From Pratylenchus scribneri (Eukaryota > Nematoda > Chromadorea > Rhabditida > Pratylenchidae), in NCBI GenBank assembly GCA_030063045.1, contig JAQSEB010000014.1, positions 1,116,001 to 1,180,000 on the forward strand: a stretch of DNA of 64,000 bases, given 5' to 3'. The stretch's first letter is position 1. Each line of letters opens with the position of its first letter. The notes beneath the pieces were generated by a model. That model did not search any database, was not told where the DNA came from, and saw nothing but the letters and a program-made list of their open reading frames with translations. Both the position numbers and the translations under genes were made by a program. Positions 23,101 to 35,453 of the stretch are shown here, in pieces.

Positions 23101-26100
23101 ACAATTTGGGGATCAATTTGGACTTGATTTCCCTTAAAGAAAACCTCAAAACAATGTTCAACATTCCAAACAAATCCATTCATGCTGTTCAACATTGTTT
23201 GGGCGAAACTTCTTCCCAAAATGTGGTGGTGGCCATTGACAGGTTTTCCCTCAAAATTAATTACATTTAATGAATTTTTGTTTTCAGAATTTTCCAAGAT
23301 TCAAACAAATTGACCGGCGATGCCATCATCAATTTTGTCCGGGCACTTTGTCAAGTTTCATTGGAGGAATTGTGCTCACCGGGTGGTCCATCAATGTTCA
23401 TGTTACAAAAAATTGTGGAAATTTCCTTCTACAATATGGGCCGAATTCGCATTGAATGGTCAATGATTTGGTCCATTTTGGGCGAGCATTTCAATTTGGT
23501 TAATTTTAATTTAAAATGAAAATAAATTAATATTTTAATTAAGGCCGGATGCAGTTCAAATGGAAATATTTCGCATTTTGCCTTGGAAGCACTTCGCCAG
23601 CTGTCAATGAAATTCCTGGAGAAAGGGGAGCTGCCCAATTTTCGATTCCAAAAAGAATTTCTCCATCCATTTGAAGGTAATAATTTTTGTATCCAATAAA
23701 AATGAGTAAAAAGTTCTAGAAATTTGCTGTAATAAAATGTATAAAAGTGACAATCATGTCCGAAAAAAATACCGTCCTCTGAGAGGATTCGAACCTGAGT
23801 TTTAAATTTTGCATATTTGAAGGGTTACCCACTGAGTCAAAAATTTCCTACTAAGGAAAAAGGTATTAAAAACCCTGAAAATATTCATTTTTCTCTGAAA
23901 GGGTTCGAACCAGTGACCTCAATTTTGCAAACCTGAAGGGTTGTTTCCCCTTTGCAATTTCAAAAATTTTTTTTTCTAAAATCCCATTCAAAAATTAGGT
24001 TGAACTTATTTTTAAACCTTTATTCAGCTCTAAATCTACTTTAATCTAAGCTTTAACGATTAACGTTTAAGCCAATACCTCACAACTTAGGTATTAATCC
24101 AATTTAAAAAAAGAGCCAAAAAATAATCTGAATTAATATTTAATCTTATTTTAGTAATAATGGATCGAAATCGTTCATTGGCCAGCCGAGAAATGATCGT
24201 CACTTGCATTGCCCACATGGTCCATTCGCATGCGGACAAAATTCGATCGGGTTGGAAGAATATTTTCTCATTATTTGGAATGGCCGCCACCGAAAAGGAT
24301 GAACGAATAATTGAGCTGGCATTCACAACAACATCCGAAATTATTAGTCAGTTTAATAAATTATTGGATGGAAATAATTATTTTTGTTTGTTTTAGCCAA
24401 TGTTTTTCCAAACCATTTTGGCGAACTTTCCCCGGACTCCTTCCATGATTCCATCAAATGTCTTTCTGAATTTGCCTGCAATCCGGCATTCCCCGATACA
24501 AGCATGGAGGTTGAATAATTTCACATTTTAATCCAATTTAATTAAAATTCAGGCAATTCGGTTGATTCGATTGGCCGCAGCTTTGGTTGACAAACATTCA
24601 GAATTGATCAATTCACATTGGGGCAATTGTAGTGGAAGTTTGGAAACAATGGGAACCGGACAAAGTAAATAATCGAATAAATATATCCAAAATATACAAA
24701 TTTTCGCAGAAGGTCAACCAATTTGGATCAAAGGTTGGCTTCCAATCATTTTTGAGCTTTCATGCATAATAAAACGATGCAAATTGGACGTGAGGACCCG
24801 GTCGCTGACAGTCCTTTTTGAGCTGGTCAAATCATACGGGGACAAATTTGGCGCGGATGCATGGAGTGATTTGTTCAAAATCATTTTTCGAATATTTGAT
24901 TTTGGCAAAATTAGTGAACTTGGAAATGAGGTTTTTTAATTTTATTAAACTTTTAAAATTTTCGGTATTTTTGTTTTTTTTCTTTTGGGTTATTTTTACC
25001 TTTTCTTTTCCATTTTACCATCCTTTACCTCATTTTTCTTTATACTTTTGGGTGGTTTTGAGTTCTTCAACAAATCCATTTGACATTTAGAAAACATCCA
25101 AAGTCCTAAAAGAATATTGCAAAGATTTTGTGGAGAGAAGAAGTCAAAAAATAAATTTTGAGGGGCCAAATTTATGTGAAAATGATGTTGGGAATGAGAT
25201 GTTGGAAACGGCCACAATTTTGGATGAAAATAAAGAAGAAAAGGAAAAAGAATTGGTGATAAAAGGGAGGAGGGAGGGGAAAAAGGTTTATATGCGAGTG
25301 CCATTGATGAGCAAAGTTATGGAAAAATTGGAAATATTTGAGGAAAAGGAGCCGCCAAAATATGGCAAAAAACAACAACACAAGAAAAAACCATCACCAT
25401 TGACCAGAGCAAAGGTCGATTTAATGGAGGTTCATTCCATTTAAATTTAATTTTAAATTAATTTAAATTTAATTAATTAATTTAATTAAATTTTATTAGA
25501 AAAATGAATGGATGGTGACCACTTGCAATCACGCCCTCTACGCAATTGTGGACGTTTTCTCCGAATATTACACCTCATTGGGCCCACTGATGTTGCCGGA
25601 AGTTTATAAACAATTATTTTGGTGCATCCAACAAGGCAATGAGCTGTTGGCCCGATCGGCAATAAATTGTTTCGAAAATTTGGTCGCCTCAAATGGAAAC
25701 AAATTTACCAAACAAATGTGGGATCAAACAGTGGAACAATTGGCCCAAATATTCGAATGTTCATTTGTGGATTTGTAAGCAAAATAAAAGTAAAATTAAT
25801 TTTTACAAAATAATTTTTTAGACATTCTGTGGAGAAAATGTCCGAATTGCCTACACAAAATGGCATAATTCCTTCCTCTTCGGCTGGTCCAAGTTCTTCA
25901 CCTGATTCCGGTTCACCTTCAATCGAAGAGAAGTAAATAAAAATTGGAGAATATTTAAATAATTTCGGCCATTTTTATAGCAATAGATTTGAGGATTGTG
26001 TCCTCCTTTCCACAATCACTCGTTGCATTGTTCAATTGGAAGCGGTGGACGCAGTTTCGAACATTTTATTTGGACGAAATGCATTTCGGGTCGAAGGACC

Positions 26101-26858
26101 GCCGACAAAAAGGAATCCACCTTCCGTTGAGGATGCCGAAAATTGTCATCAATCCGAGGATTCACTTTCCATTGGGGAATTACCGGTTTAATTAATAATT
26201 TTTTTAAAAAAATATTTTTACATTTTTAGGCAATGTTCCAACAATTATCCACACAAAATTTATTAACCTTGGTGGAATGCCTACTCAAAAGTCACGCAAT
26301 GGCCCAACATTTATCCGCAAATTCGGCCGCCCAACGGAATTTGGTGTGGAAAGCAACATTCAAAGGAAGGGCGAAGCCAAATTTGCAAAAAATGGAAGCC
26401 CATTCAATCCATTGCGCATTGAATATTATTTTCCAATTGTATGCACAATGCAATGAGCCGGAAATGTTACCAATTTTCAAGGAAAAACTTCAAAGGTTTT
26501 CAAAAATATTTTTCACTGTAATTATCAATTGTTTCAATTTTAGGACTGTAAAATATGCAATTGAACATTATTTGAGCTCACATTCGGACACATTCCGCAG
26601 TTATTGGCTAACAGGTATTAATTAAAATAATTATAAATAAATTAATTCAATTCATTTTGAGTTGTACAAATGATTTTGAACCGGACGAGCGATTTGCCGG
26701 ATGAACGATTTGAACAGCTGGGCCTGGAATTTCGTCTTTCTCTCACTTCCCTCATTGAATCCGAAGAGCAGCCCATCATCCGGAGTGCACTTCACCGGGT
26801 TGTTCAACGGCTGATTATGGCAGAAACAACACAAAAACGGGCAACAAACAATTATTAA
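17157..26858 (+). CDS. agef-1: BIG/AGEF-1 Arf guanine-nucleotide exchange factor
   Basis: This large Sec7-domain protein activates Arf GTPases at the trans-Golgi and recycling endosomes. About 28 exons with consistent phases give roughly 1,800 residues, the usual length for BIG1/2. The N-terminal DCB region begins [20 protein letters not shown]. The HUS region contains [17 protein letters not shown] and [15 protein letters not shown] segments. The Sec7 domain (about residues 555-760) has [20 protein letters not shown] and AYVDAFDF, with the glutamic-finger motif [20 protein letters not shown] intact, then [23 protein letters not shown] domains follow (FGRCPC-frame excluded; true frame [36 protein letters not shown]). 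A Lys/Glu-rich insert is encoded at 25091-25428. Long introns hold a foldback element (18628-20090), SINEs (23765-23960) and two MITEs. The product ends [15 protein letters not shown] with [14 protein letters not shown]. Confidence 0.95.
18536..18618 (-). repeat. tRNA-derived SINE, degraded copy
   Basis: On the minus strand TTTAGTCAAGTCGGTTATCC (box A-like) precedes GGTCATGGGTTCGAACCCCC (box B) and the family tail GTGGCGGCAATTATTTTTTT. It abuts the foldback element's target duplication at 18619, inside the AGEF-1 intron. Confidence 0.55.
18628..20090. mobile_element. Mutator-like foldback element with 9 bp duplication
   Basis: A 1,463 bp insertion sits in the AGEF-1 intron between exons ending at 18373 and starting at 20212. 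AAACCATAA occurs immediately on both sides (18619-18627 and 20091-20099). The element starts GGGATGGTATTTAATTTGG and ends with the complement of GGGAAATATTTAATTTGG. The two arms (about 18628-19095 and 19625-20090) are near-perfect inverted copies of about 460 bp. Each has an outer GGCAAAT-rich zone and an inner zone of GGATTAAGG and GGATATAGGGG units. The roughly 530 bp centre has no reading frame of note. Nine-bp duplications with long inverted ends are characteristic of Mutator-like elements; it carries no transposase. Confidence 0.85.
20740..21000. mobile_element. Mutator-like MITE, AGEF-1 intronic copy
   Basis: The blocks CCAAAATCGGTTTAAACG, GATGCATATGCATCTTGATG and GTAGGACAAACCCTTC follow the same order as in the other copies. 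The termini are eroded. It lies in the intron before the exon starting near 21034. Confidence 0.5.
21835..22168. mobile_element. Short palindromic element, CCAACTTG family, copy 2
   Basis: It matches the copy at 283-617 over its length, including TGGCATAACTTCATCAGTTC, ATTGATATTATTTGATAGCC and the right end AATAAATGACAAGTTGGG. The left end, CCCTTAACTTGCCGCCGTTT, is its inverted partner. It lies in an AGEF-1 intron just after the Sec7-coding exon ending TTDLHNPQ. Confidence 0.65.
23765..23960 (-). repeat. Two adjacent degraded tRNA-derived SINE heads
   Basis: The minus strand carries two box-B-like sites: CTCAGGTTCGAATCCTCTCA (about 23780-23800) and GGTCACTGGTTCGAACCCTT (about 23895-23915). 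The first is preceded by GACTCAGTGGGTAACCCTTC, a good box A. Both lie in the AGEF-1 intron between the exon ending near 23675 and the exon starting near 24155. They may be independent insertions or a partial duplication. Confidence 0.55.
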
Positions 26859-27312
26859 ATGAATAAAAGCAGCAAAATAAATTTATTTTATTAAGGCCAA
26901 TCCCATCCGAATTTCCCTCTTTATTTTTACATGGTTTTGTTTCCTTATTTTTTATTATTTCATGTTTTCTTGAGAGACTTGTTAGAATTTTTATTTCTTT
27001 CTGGTGATAATTTCATATTATTTTTTTTGTTCATTTTCAATTGGAATTCCCCGAACATTCCTCCCATTTTATTTCATCGTTCCTCCTTCCTCATTTTCCT
27101 ATGACTCTCCCCCTCATCCCCACTCCAAGCTGTGATTATTGTATTCTCCAATCAAAAATCCAATAATTATATATTGAACCATTTTTTCGATCGAATAAAA
27201 AATATATAAAATAAATGTTTATTAAAATTCTAGTAAATAAAAATATGGTAAAAATTGGCAACCGAGTAAACAAACAAATTAAATAGAATACGAATAAATA
27301 AATTAAATAATA

Positions 27313-29119
27313 TCACGGTAAAATCACAATAATTTGAACATCCATCACATTCATTCCCGTCTTTCCAAATTTGATTAAATTCCGGCCAGCATTGAATTGA
27401 CTCCAAAAAGCATAGGAATTTTTCGCTTCCAAATTGTCTTTCACTTTTGAACAAAGCAAATTGAAATCATTTGACATTGACTCATTCTGATTGGATAATT
27501 CATCGCTGCTTATAAATGCACCAGTCGCATCAGTTGGGCCATCCTAAATTAATTAAATTTTAATCAATAATAATTTGGTGATGAACCTGTCCATCTGTTC
27601 CCAAACTGAAAATTGCAAATTTCTTCTTGAATTGGCCTTTTTCCTAAAATGACCAAATTTTATCATAATTGAATTTTATCTAATTTTGGCAAACCTTTTT
27701 ATGGGATAATAATCGTTCAAATGCAGCCAGCACCAATTCCTGATTTCGGCCACCCTTTGCGCCTTTGCCAATTTTGTTTTGATCATCAAATTTCACTGTT
27801 GTTTCACCACCAAAAAGTAAAATGATTGGTTTTGATTGTTGATTAATGCATTCTTCCAATTTTAAGCGGGTTTTCTCATCGATAAGTAATCTTTCGGCTA
27901 ATTCTTTTCCAATTTTCTTTTCTTCACCCATCAAATTGACCACCAAATCTGCCATTTCTGTGCCCCGAATGGTTGCATTCCCTTCCAATTTGTTGGTGAT
28001 AATCAATGGTAGAAAATTCAAAGCAGAAAATTTTTGGGAAAGTGCTTCTAACATTTTTGTATTGTTGGCCACAATCAAATTTAGTACATCAATATTTTGT
28101 TGAAAATGTTGTTCTTTTGACTTCTCCAATGCATTCAATATATTTTTGCTCACTTTGTCCGCAATTCCCAATTCTTTTAGCACAATAATCGGATCTCTTA
28201 AATTCAATTCATTTAACTCAATTAATAATTTAATTAAAAATTACTTTACTTTGGTTCATTTGGAATAACAGTTGGTCCACTGGATATCAACTCGATTGGA
28301 TCACCGACAATGTCCGAAATAATTAAACTAAATAATAAAAATTAATCATTCATATTATATAGTCCTTATTTACCTGATCATTTTTGTTGGATGCGCAATT
28401 CTGGCTAAGCCACCGCCTTTAAGTCTTGAGAGCGCAGTCCTTATGGTGTTCAATTGTTGAATATTTGCACCGCTACGTTGGAGAAGTTGAATAATTTGAA
28501 GTTTCTCCGCCAGAGAAATTCCATGAATTGGGGCAGGCAAAAGGGCGGAACCGCCACCCGAGATTAAAAACTGAAAATTTTTTTTGATTAATCAATTTAA
28601 AAATGACCAAACCAGAATGATTTGTTTGTTGGCATTTTCTGCGGCCTTCATTTTGATTTCATTGATAAATTCTTCAATTTGCTTGGAATTGTGCAATGAT
28701 TGTTCATCCGGTAAATTGTCTTTTGCACCATGAAGAAAGAGAGTGGATGATTTCTCAGGTATTCTTGTCCCATCCGGAATTGAAGCGATGCCGGCAATTA
28801 AATGTTGGCCCAAAATTTGTTCAGCTCCTTCGACCATTCCAATTGCTGCTTTCCCAATTGCGATCAAATATACATTTTTATCCAGAAAATATGTTCGTTC
28901 ATTGATTATGAGTTGATTTCCTTGCAAATGTAAAGCAGTTTCCACACAGGAACTTGGATTAATTTCTTCCAACGTTGTTTTAAAAGAATCCAAACATGGC
29001 TTGATAAATTTGTTCATTGTTGAGCAGTGATTGTGATATAATAATTTGACATTTTTTAATTGTTGAAGTTGAGAAAAACTTGATTGAACCGCCGAAATAA
29101 TTTTTGTTGAATTTCTCAT
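27313..29119 (-). CDS. GLYCTK: Glycerate kinase (GLYCTK, MOFRL family)
   Basis: Glycerate kinase phosphorylates D-glycerate to 2-phosphoglycerate in serine and fructose breakdown. Six exons fit in phase: 28613-29119, 28374-28570, 28250-28327, 27695-28196, 27587-27643, 27313-27543, giving 523 residues, the family length. Landmarks are AIGKAAIGMVEGAEQIL, LISGGGSALLPAPI, LNTIRTALSRLKGGGLARI, ISDIVGDPIELISSGPTV, LFGGETTV, GKGGRNQE-like GAKGGRNQELVLAAFERL, and SLGTDGQDGPTDATGAF in the C-terminal MOFRL domain. The ATG at 29119 is the first in frame. The upstream GTG cannot initiate by the usual rule. A foldback element begins 35 bp upstream of the start, so the promoter must lie within or beyond it. 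The 26859-27312 gap has no recognised feature. Confidence 0.94.
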
Positions 29120-29153
29120 CACAAATTTTCTTCTTTTCTTGTTGCCACGTGCG

Positions 29154-30437
29154 GCTTAATTGTCCCTCAAAATGGGCTGAATTTTACATCAAATTTTCCT
29201 CTACATCAAAAGGGGCTGAATTTTGCATCAAATTTTCCTTTACATCAAAAGGGGCTGAATTTTGCATCAAATCGGGCGGGAATTTGAATTTTTCCCATTA
29301 ATTCCTCTTCTCTCTTCTCAACACAAATATCCATGATCGTCTTTGATCCAATCTAAATATTTCTAATAAATATTTTATCAATAATAATATCTATAATTAA
29401 TTTAAATATAAATTAAGGCCACTAGAAGGTCGGGGAAGTATAACAGAGGCCCGGAGAGTGCGCGGGATATATCCGGATAAGGGGCATTAAGGTGAATATA
29501 GGGGGATTAAGCCAGATTAAGCCCCGAAATAGATGGGAAATGGTCCGGAGGGCCAGCGGACGGTCGAGAAGTGGGCCGAAGGCCCGGAGAGTGCGCGGGA
29601 TATATCCGGATATAGGGGGATAAGGATAAATATAGTGGGATTAAGTCCCGAAATGGATGGGAAATGGCCCGGAAGGCCATAGAAAGGTCGGGGATATGGG
29701 CCGAAGGCTCTGATGGTAAGTGGGATTAGGCCGGATAAAGGTGGATATACGTGGATTTAGGGGGATTAAGCCCCAAATAGATGGGCTCGAGTCCTATTTT
29801 AGGCTGTTTTTCTTCCGGCTTCGCGAGATTCCAATGCTCCGAGCCCTAAGCCCCTAGCCCCTAAATCCCATGCCGACCATAACCCTAATCCCTAGCCCCT
29901 AACTAGACTTTCCGGCTTAATTCCCCTATATCCATTTTAATCCCCTATATCCACTTTAATCCCCCTATATCCGGCTAAATCCCGCGCACTTTCCGGGCCT
30001 CTATTATATTTCCCCTACCTTCTAGTGACCTTCCGAGCCATTTTCAATTCTTTTCTTGGCTTAATCTCCCTATATCCACCTAAATCCCCCTATATCCGGC
30101 TAAATCCCGCGCACTTTCCGGGCCTCTATTATACTTCACCGACTTTCTAGTGGCCTTCCCAGCCATTTCCAATCCATTTCTGGGCTTAATCCCCCTATAT
30201 CCACCTTAATCCCCCTATATCACATTAATCCCCCTATATCACATTAATCCCCCTATATCCGGCATAATCCCGAGCACCTCCTTTTTGACTTCCGCGCACC
30301 CCAGGAATGTCCCAAAATCGTTTTATATTATTTACAACGTGAAAAACAAATTCCCCCGATTTGATGCAAAATTCAGCCCCTTTTGATGTAGAGGAAAATT
30401 TGATGTAAAATTCAGCCCCTTTTGAGGGACAATTAAG
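29154..30437. mobile_element. Second foldback element with GGATTAAGG core
   Basis: Inverted ends start CTTAATTGTCCCTCAAAA on the left (29154) and mirror it on the right (to 30437). About 110 bp of each arm is built from units of CATCAAAAGGGGCTGAATTT. The interior (about 29415-30300) consists of GGATATAGGGGGATTAAG, CCCGGAAGGCC and GCGCGGGATATATCCGG units, oriented one way on the left and the other on the right. These units are also present in the 18628-20090 element. No transposase is present. On the minus strand GGCAACAAGAGGAAAAG and GGCAACAAGAAAAG flank it as imperfect direct repeats, but not flush with the left end. A clean target duplication is therefore not shown. Confidence 0.65.
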
Positions 30438-30889
30438 CTTTTCCTCTTGTTGCCTTGCTCTGGACTTGGCTCTTCGCTCTTCTGCAAAAAAAGAGTTATT
30501 CATGAAAATTTTAAAAAATTCGGGTATCATGCAAATGTAAAAAATTGGATCAATAATCATTTTATGGAAAAATAAAATTTTTGTTTTTTGATTGATCGTT
30601 ATTTCGTTCGTTGATCCTTATCCTTAATCTTGTTATTGATTAATGATTAATTTAATATAGGTACCTAGAACGTATGCATATGCATGCAGTATGCATAAAA
30701 TTGCCAAAATAAAAATATCCAAATTTCGGCAAGATTTCTAAAATATTCAATTTTATTGAATTCGAAGTAAAATTTTTGCCAAAAAAATATGAAAAAAAAA
30801 CAAGATGCTTTTAAAACACTCCAAATATCATAAAAATATTTTATGCACCCAAAAACCCGCCCATTTAGAAATTAGAATAGACAAAAAAT

Positions 30890-31103
30890 TCATTTACATA
30901 AAAATATCGCCCCAAAGCCCAAAGCGAAGGTTCCGCCATAAACATGAACCGTGAGTGGCGGGTAAACCTTTCCTCGTCCTCCCTCCATTGAGCTCTGCGA
31001 TCTCAGGAGCAAAGCAAGCAGTCCATTCCCATCCCTGTCCACATCCACACCACCGATATAAATTTTTTCCCCAATCCCCATCATCAATAAAAGCTAAAAG
31101 CAT
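30890..31103 (-). other. Unassigned minus-strand reading frames
   Basis: Two overlapping open frames of about 65-69 codons cover this stretch. One contains IYIGGVDVDRDGNGLLALLL and PPLTVHVYGGTFALGFGAIF. Codon texture is coding-like, but there are no splice partners or a known domain, so this may be an exon of an unrecognised gene or chance. The rest of 30438-31469 shows no feature. Confidence 0.2.
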
Positions 31104-31469
31104 TAATTGAGAATAGAAATGGAATGGACGCCATCACATTTTCAAATTGGGCAATCCAATCTTCTATTTTTTAATATAAGAAGGCAAAAGCAAAAGATGA
31201 TAGGCTAAAATGATTGTATAATAAAGAATTAAGTAGGGTAGGGTGAGCTGTCGGTCACTATATAAACTCTCCCACCAATCTTCCTAACTTCATTTCCTTA
31301 TCCCCAATCAAATTTCTCCATTTTTTCCATTCTTAAATATGCCCATGCCCATTTCTCAAATTCATAGTTAAAAACGTTTTTAATCAAATAGAACAAAGAG
31401 AAAACCACAAAATTTCAGATAAATAAATTGTTTAAAACAAAGACAAAGCTTATCTTCAAAAAGAATAAA

Positions 31470-34400
31470 ATGGCTGGTTGGGGATGTGACAACGCAGCAT
31501 GGGATGGGTTTGAAAACGCAACTGACCAGACAGACTCAGGGAACGATTCGGCCAATGGATGGGGAGTGCCAATACCACCAAGCGCAATGGCTCCACCAAC
31601 TCAACAATCATACGTTCCGAAGGCACCGGCTCCTTACAAAACAGCTCCAGTTCCGAAGGCTCCTCCAGTTTCGACAACTGCTCCGGTTCAAAAGCCTCTG
31701 CCTCTTGTCTCGATGCCGAAAGCTCCTTATTCCGTTCCACCACCAAAGATTGTGCCAACAACAACAGCACCACCAATGGCAGTGAAGACTCAACCGACGG
31801 AAAACAAGTTAATTAAAAGTTGTAATTTTAATATAAAATTTATTAATTGAAGGAATAATGTCGAGACGACATCAGCAGTTCAAGTCAGCAATGAACGCGA
31901 TCTGTTGGTTTTGAGTAATTTGAATGGGCAGGCCAGTCTTTCACTTGATGTGGTATGATTTGATCAATCATTTTAAAATTAATTCATTTCTAATTCCAAT
32001 AAAGCTGCGCATGTTGGTCAATCATTATGCACAGGATCCAGGCGGCAAATCATTTCAAGACCACGTCTCAAAAATTCTCTTCACATCCGGAGAAGACATC
32101 GCATTCGTCCAAGTTTGCTTTCATTTATTTAAAATGTATTAAAAATACAAAAATTAAGATGGCAACCGCTGAAGCAGCTCAACGTGTTCAGAATGGTCTG
32201 AACGGTGCAATTTGTTTTGAGAAGTTTGCTTTTTTCTTTTAATTAAACATCAATCAAATGAAAACTCTTTAGGGAAGTCTTTTCTGCAATTGCGCCCGTC
32301 CAAATTCAGTTCATGGCGGAAGGCGGTGCACCAATCGTAGTAAAAAAAACCACACAGCCACCACCTGCTGCCATCCAGACTTTGCCGACTCAAACTGCTC
32401 AGACCGTGACTCATCAGCAGAAAAGCGAACAACAACCGGCAGTTCAGACCAACAATTCGTGGGCAAACAACAATGCTGTGGTGAATGGAGTGAATGGACC
32501 GGAACAACAAAAGCAGTCTTCCACCACTGCCGGATGGGGAGCGAGCACGGACAATGGTGCATCCACCGGTCAAAACAACGATCCATGGGGGAATGCAAAC
32601 GGCGGGAATCAACAGCAGCAGAATCAGCCAACCGCAAAAGCCAATGATGATCCGTGGGGCCGTTCTTCCAAAGTTTGGGACGAAGAACCGGTTTATTATT
32701 ATATTTTTTACTCAAATTAATTTGAATTATGTTCAGGATGGTTGGGGAAAACTACCGAAGAGCAACAATGCGAACAAGACGGCCAATCCTGACCAGCAAG
32801 CGGATAAACCACCGGCAGAAAATGGTCATCAACAATGGGGAGGAGGCGAAAAGCGTCAAGGAGGAGGAGGACGGTTAGTTTTAATCCTGTGGAATAAACC
32901 ATAAAAGAATATTTCAGTTCAAATTATCAATCCAACGACCGCAATGGGCCACCATCGTTCAATTCAAATCGATTTGATAATCGCAGCCGAGATGGTGGAG
33001 GAAATATTGGTGGTGGTCGTGGCCGAGGCAGCGATGGTGCCTTCAATTCTCGATTCCAACAACGGGGGGACAATAGCCGAAGTGAAAGTCGGGAAAGAGG
33101 TGATGGCAGAGGAGGCGCACAATTCGGTGGTCGAGGCGGTGGATACAGTGGCCGTGGCGGCTGTGGAATGTTTGTTTTATAATTTTTTGAGATAATTTTC
33201 AAATGTTTTTTAGGAATGGATTTGGCCGAACCAACAATTTCGATGATCGCCAAGAAAGAGATGGACAGCGTTATGGGAATAAATTCAACAGCGGCCGAAA
33301 CTCACCACTGTTGGGCAATCCAGATGCTGGTGTTCGTCGTGGCGGAGGCCGAGGAGGCGGACGCGGTGGTGGTCGCGGCGGTTTTCAATCGACTGGAAAT
33401 GATTTCTTTGGGGATGGCCAACGCAACAATACCAATGCCCAACCAAACAATTTCAACACCAACGATAAGCCGGAGAAGCCGCAGCAAAATGGTTTTGGGA
33501 ATTCACCCTGGGAACAACCATCACAAAAGGTTCAAAAATATATTAAAAATTTGTAATTTAATTTATTAAAAATTTAGACTTTTCACAACAGCAATGGTGG
33601 TTTTGGTGGTGGCCGTTTTTCAAACAATGAAAATGGTGACGGCGATGCTCCTCTTCCATCCAGAGTAAATTTAATTTCATAAAAATCTCATTTTTGGTTT
33701 TAATTAAAGGTTATCGTCCTCAATGTTGGTACTGAAGTGAAACGCGAGGAATTGAACGATTTGCTCAATTCAAAGACACCTCGGCTGATCGACATGAATA
33801 TTCAATATACCATGACTTCCAACTTGAATGGACCGCCGACACCGAAGGCATATGGTTATGCTGAATTTCCTACTGTCGAGGATGCGACCAAAGCCATTGA
33901 CTTGCTTAAGGATGTGGAATTTCAGGGCATCAAATTGAAGGTTTTACACAATTGTTTTAAAATATCATTAAAAATTTATTTTTAGCCCATGTTCTCTAAG
34001 AAACCAACACTCAAAATCAATCAAACTGCGGCTCGCGAACACAAACACCGCCGGAACGGAGACAACGTGAGTGTTGGAAGTGGGAATGGATCTCCATCGA
34101 CCAATTTGTCGCCGACTAAATCATCACCAAAAAAGGAGGAAACAACCGAAGAGGCAGAAACTCGTCCCAAAACGGAAGAACAACAAACGAAGGATGAAGA
34201 CAAAGTGGAAGAGAAGAAGGGCGAAGAGGAGGTCGAGAAGGTTTGGAATTTATGAAAAATTTGAATCAAAAATAAATTTATTTATTTAAGGTTGAACATG
34301 AGAAGGTCGACGAAAAAGCAGAGGAGAAAGGAAATGGCCTCGCAAATGATGCTACGGATGAGGTGAAGCCAAAGGAAGGAGAAGAAGATGTTGAGAAGGT

Positions 34401-34998
34401 TTGAAATTGGCCAAAAATTATTCAGAACATATTTAAATATTTAGGTCGAGCAGCACCCGAAAGTGGACGAAAAAGTTGTTGATGAGGAAGAGGAGAAGGG
34501 AAATGATGATTTGGTGGTTGGTGCCGATGAGGAGGTGAAAACAACTCCGAAGGAAGAAGAGGAGGTACAAAAATTAATAATAATTTTCAATATAATTAAA
34601 ATTTAATTTTACAGACGGTGGTCAAGGAAGAAACAAATGATGAAAATGTGGTGGAAAGCAAAGAGGAGGAGAAGGTCAAAAATGTTGATGAGAAGGTTTG
34701 GAATTGGCAATTTTGATGAAAATATATTTAAAAAAAATTCAGGTCGAGCAACAAAAAGTCGGCGATGATGAAAAGAAGGAGGGAGAGAAGGAAAGCGACA
34801 AATTGGATGATGTTGGAGAGGTGACCACAATTCAAAGGGAGGAAGATGAACAGCCTCAACAACAGCAGGTAAAAACATAATTTGCCTTTTATTTATTAAA
34901 TAAATTTAAAATTACAGGAAAAGGAGCCCGAAAAGGAGGAGGATGAGTCGACCGACACCGAGATGGAGGATACCGATGCCGAGCCGCCACAATATTGA
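31470..34998 (+). CDS. Two-RRM, RGG-rich RNA-binding protein with acidic tail
   Basis: Sixteen exons (first 31470-31807, last 34918-34998) join in phase to about 940 residues. A Pro/Ala-rich N-terminus is followed by an RRM-like fold (about residues 120-215). It has RNP2-like DLLVLSNLNG and RNP1-like EDIAFVQMATAEAAQRVQNG. Next come Gln/Asn-rich DPWG and GWG repeats and a long RGG region (SGRGG, RRGGGRGGGRGGG). A second RRM-like fold is encoded by 33710-33940 (VIVLNVG, KAYGYAEFPTVEDATKAI). A Lys/Glu tail is built from serial exons starting VEHEKVDEKAEEKG, VEQHPKVDEKVVDEEEEKG and VEQQKVGDDEKKEG. Layout suggests an hnRNP-like nuclear or granule protein; I cannot name an orthologue. One donor (33169/33170) is uncertain. 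Confidence 0.85.
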
Positions 34999-35439
34999 AT
35001 GAAGGAAGAGAATGGAGAAGAGGAGACGACGGGTTTTGCTGACTTTGTTTTGTTGTGTTCTCATCAAATCATTTAAAATGCATCTCTCATTTATTTTATG
35101 TTTTAACAATTTTCTTCTTCATTTAATTTAAATGCCTTTTGACACACATCCACCTACCCAACTTTGCTTTGAATTTTCTTTTCACTTTATTCTTATAAAC
35201 ATTTATTTATGGCACACAAATAAAATTCATCAAAACCAATCAATTCTCATCATAAAATAATTTTATTTCAATCATTCATTTGTTTTGTTCCACTCCAAAT
35301 ATTTTAATTCATTTACAAATATGTATGGGATCTTTTAAAATTTTCTGTTGACACATCATCATAAAATTTTGCTTTGTTAAAATAAGAATAAAATTCTGGC
35401 ATATAATTAATTTTTATTTTTATTTATTCAACGAGTAGG

Positions 35440-35453
35440 AGGGGGGGGGGGTA
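35440..35453 (+). repeat. Poly-G tract
   Basis: A run of about twelve G residues sits in an otherwise AT-rich gap. Similar runs occur at about 37640, 45167 and 49021. It is noncoding here. Confidence 0.9.

Noticed and set aside
27313..29119. Horizontal transfer of glycerate kinase from bacteria
   Set aside because: MOFRL glycerate kinases are present in animals including nematodes, and this gene has six spliced exons with the same base composition as its neighbours.
32250..33487. Antisense frames over the RGG-coding exons
   Set aside because: They are shadows of GC-rich Gly/Arg codons and show no independent motif.
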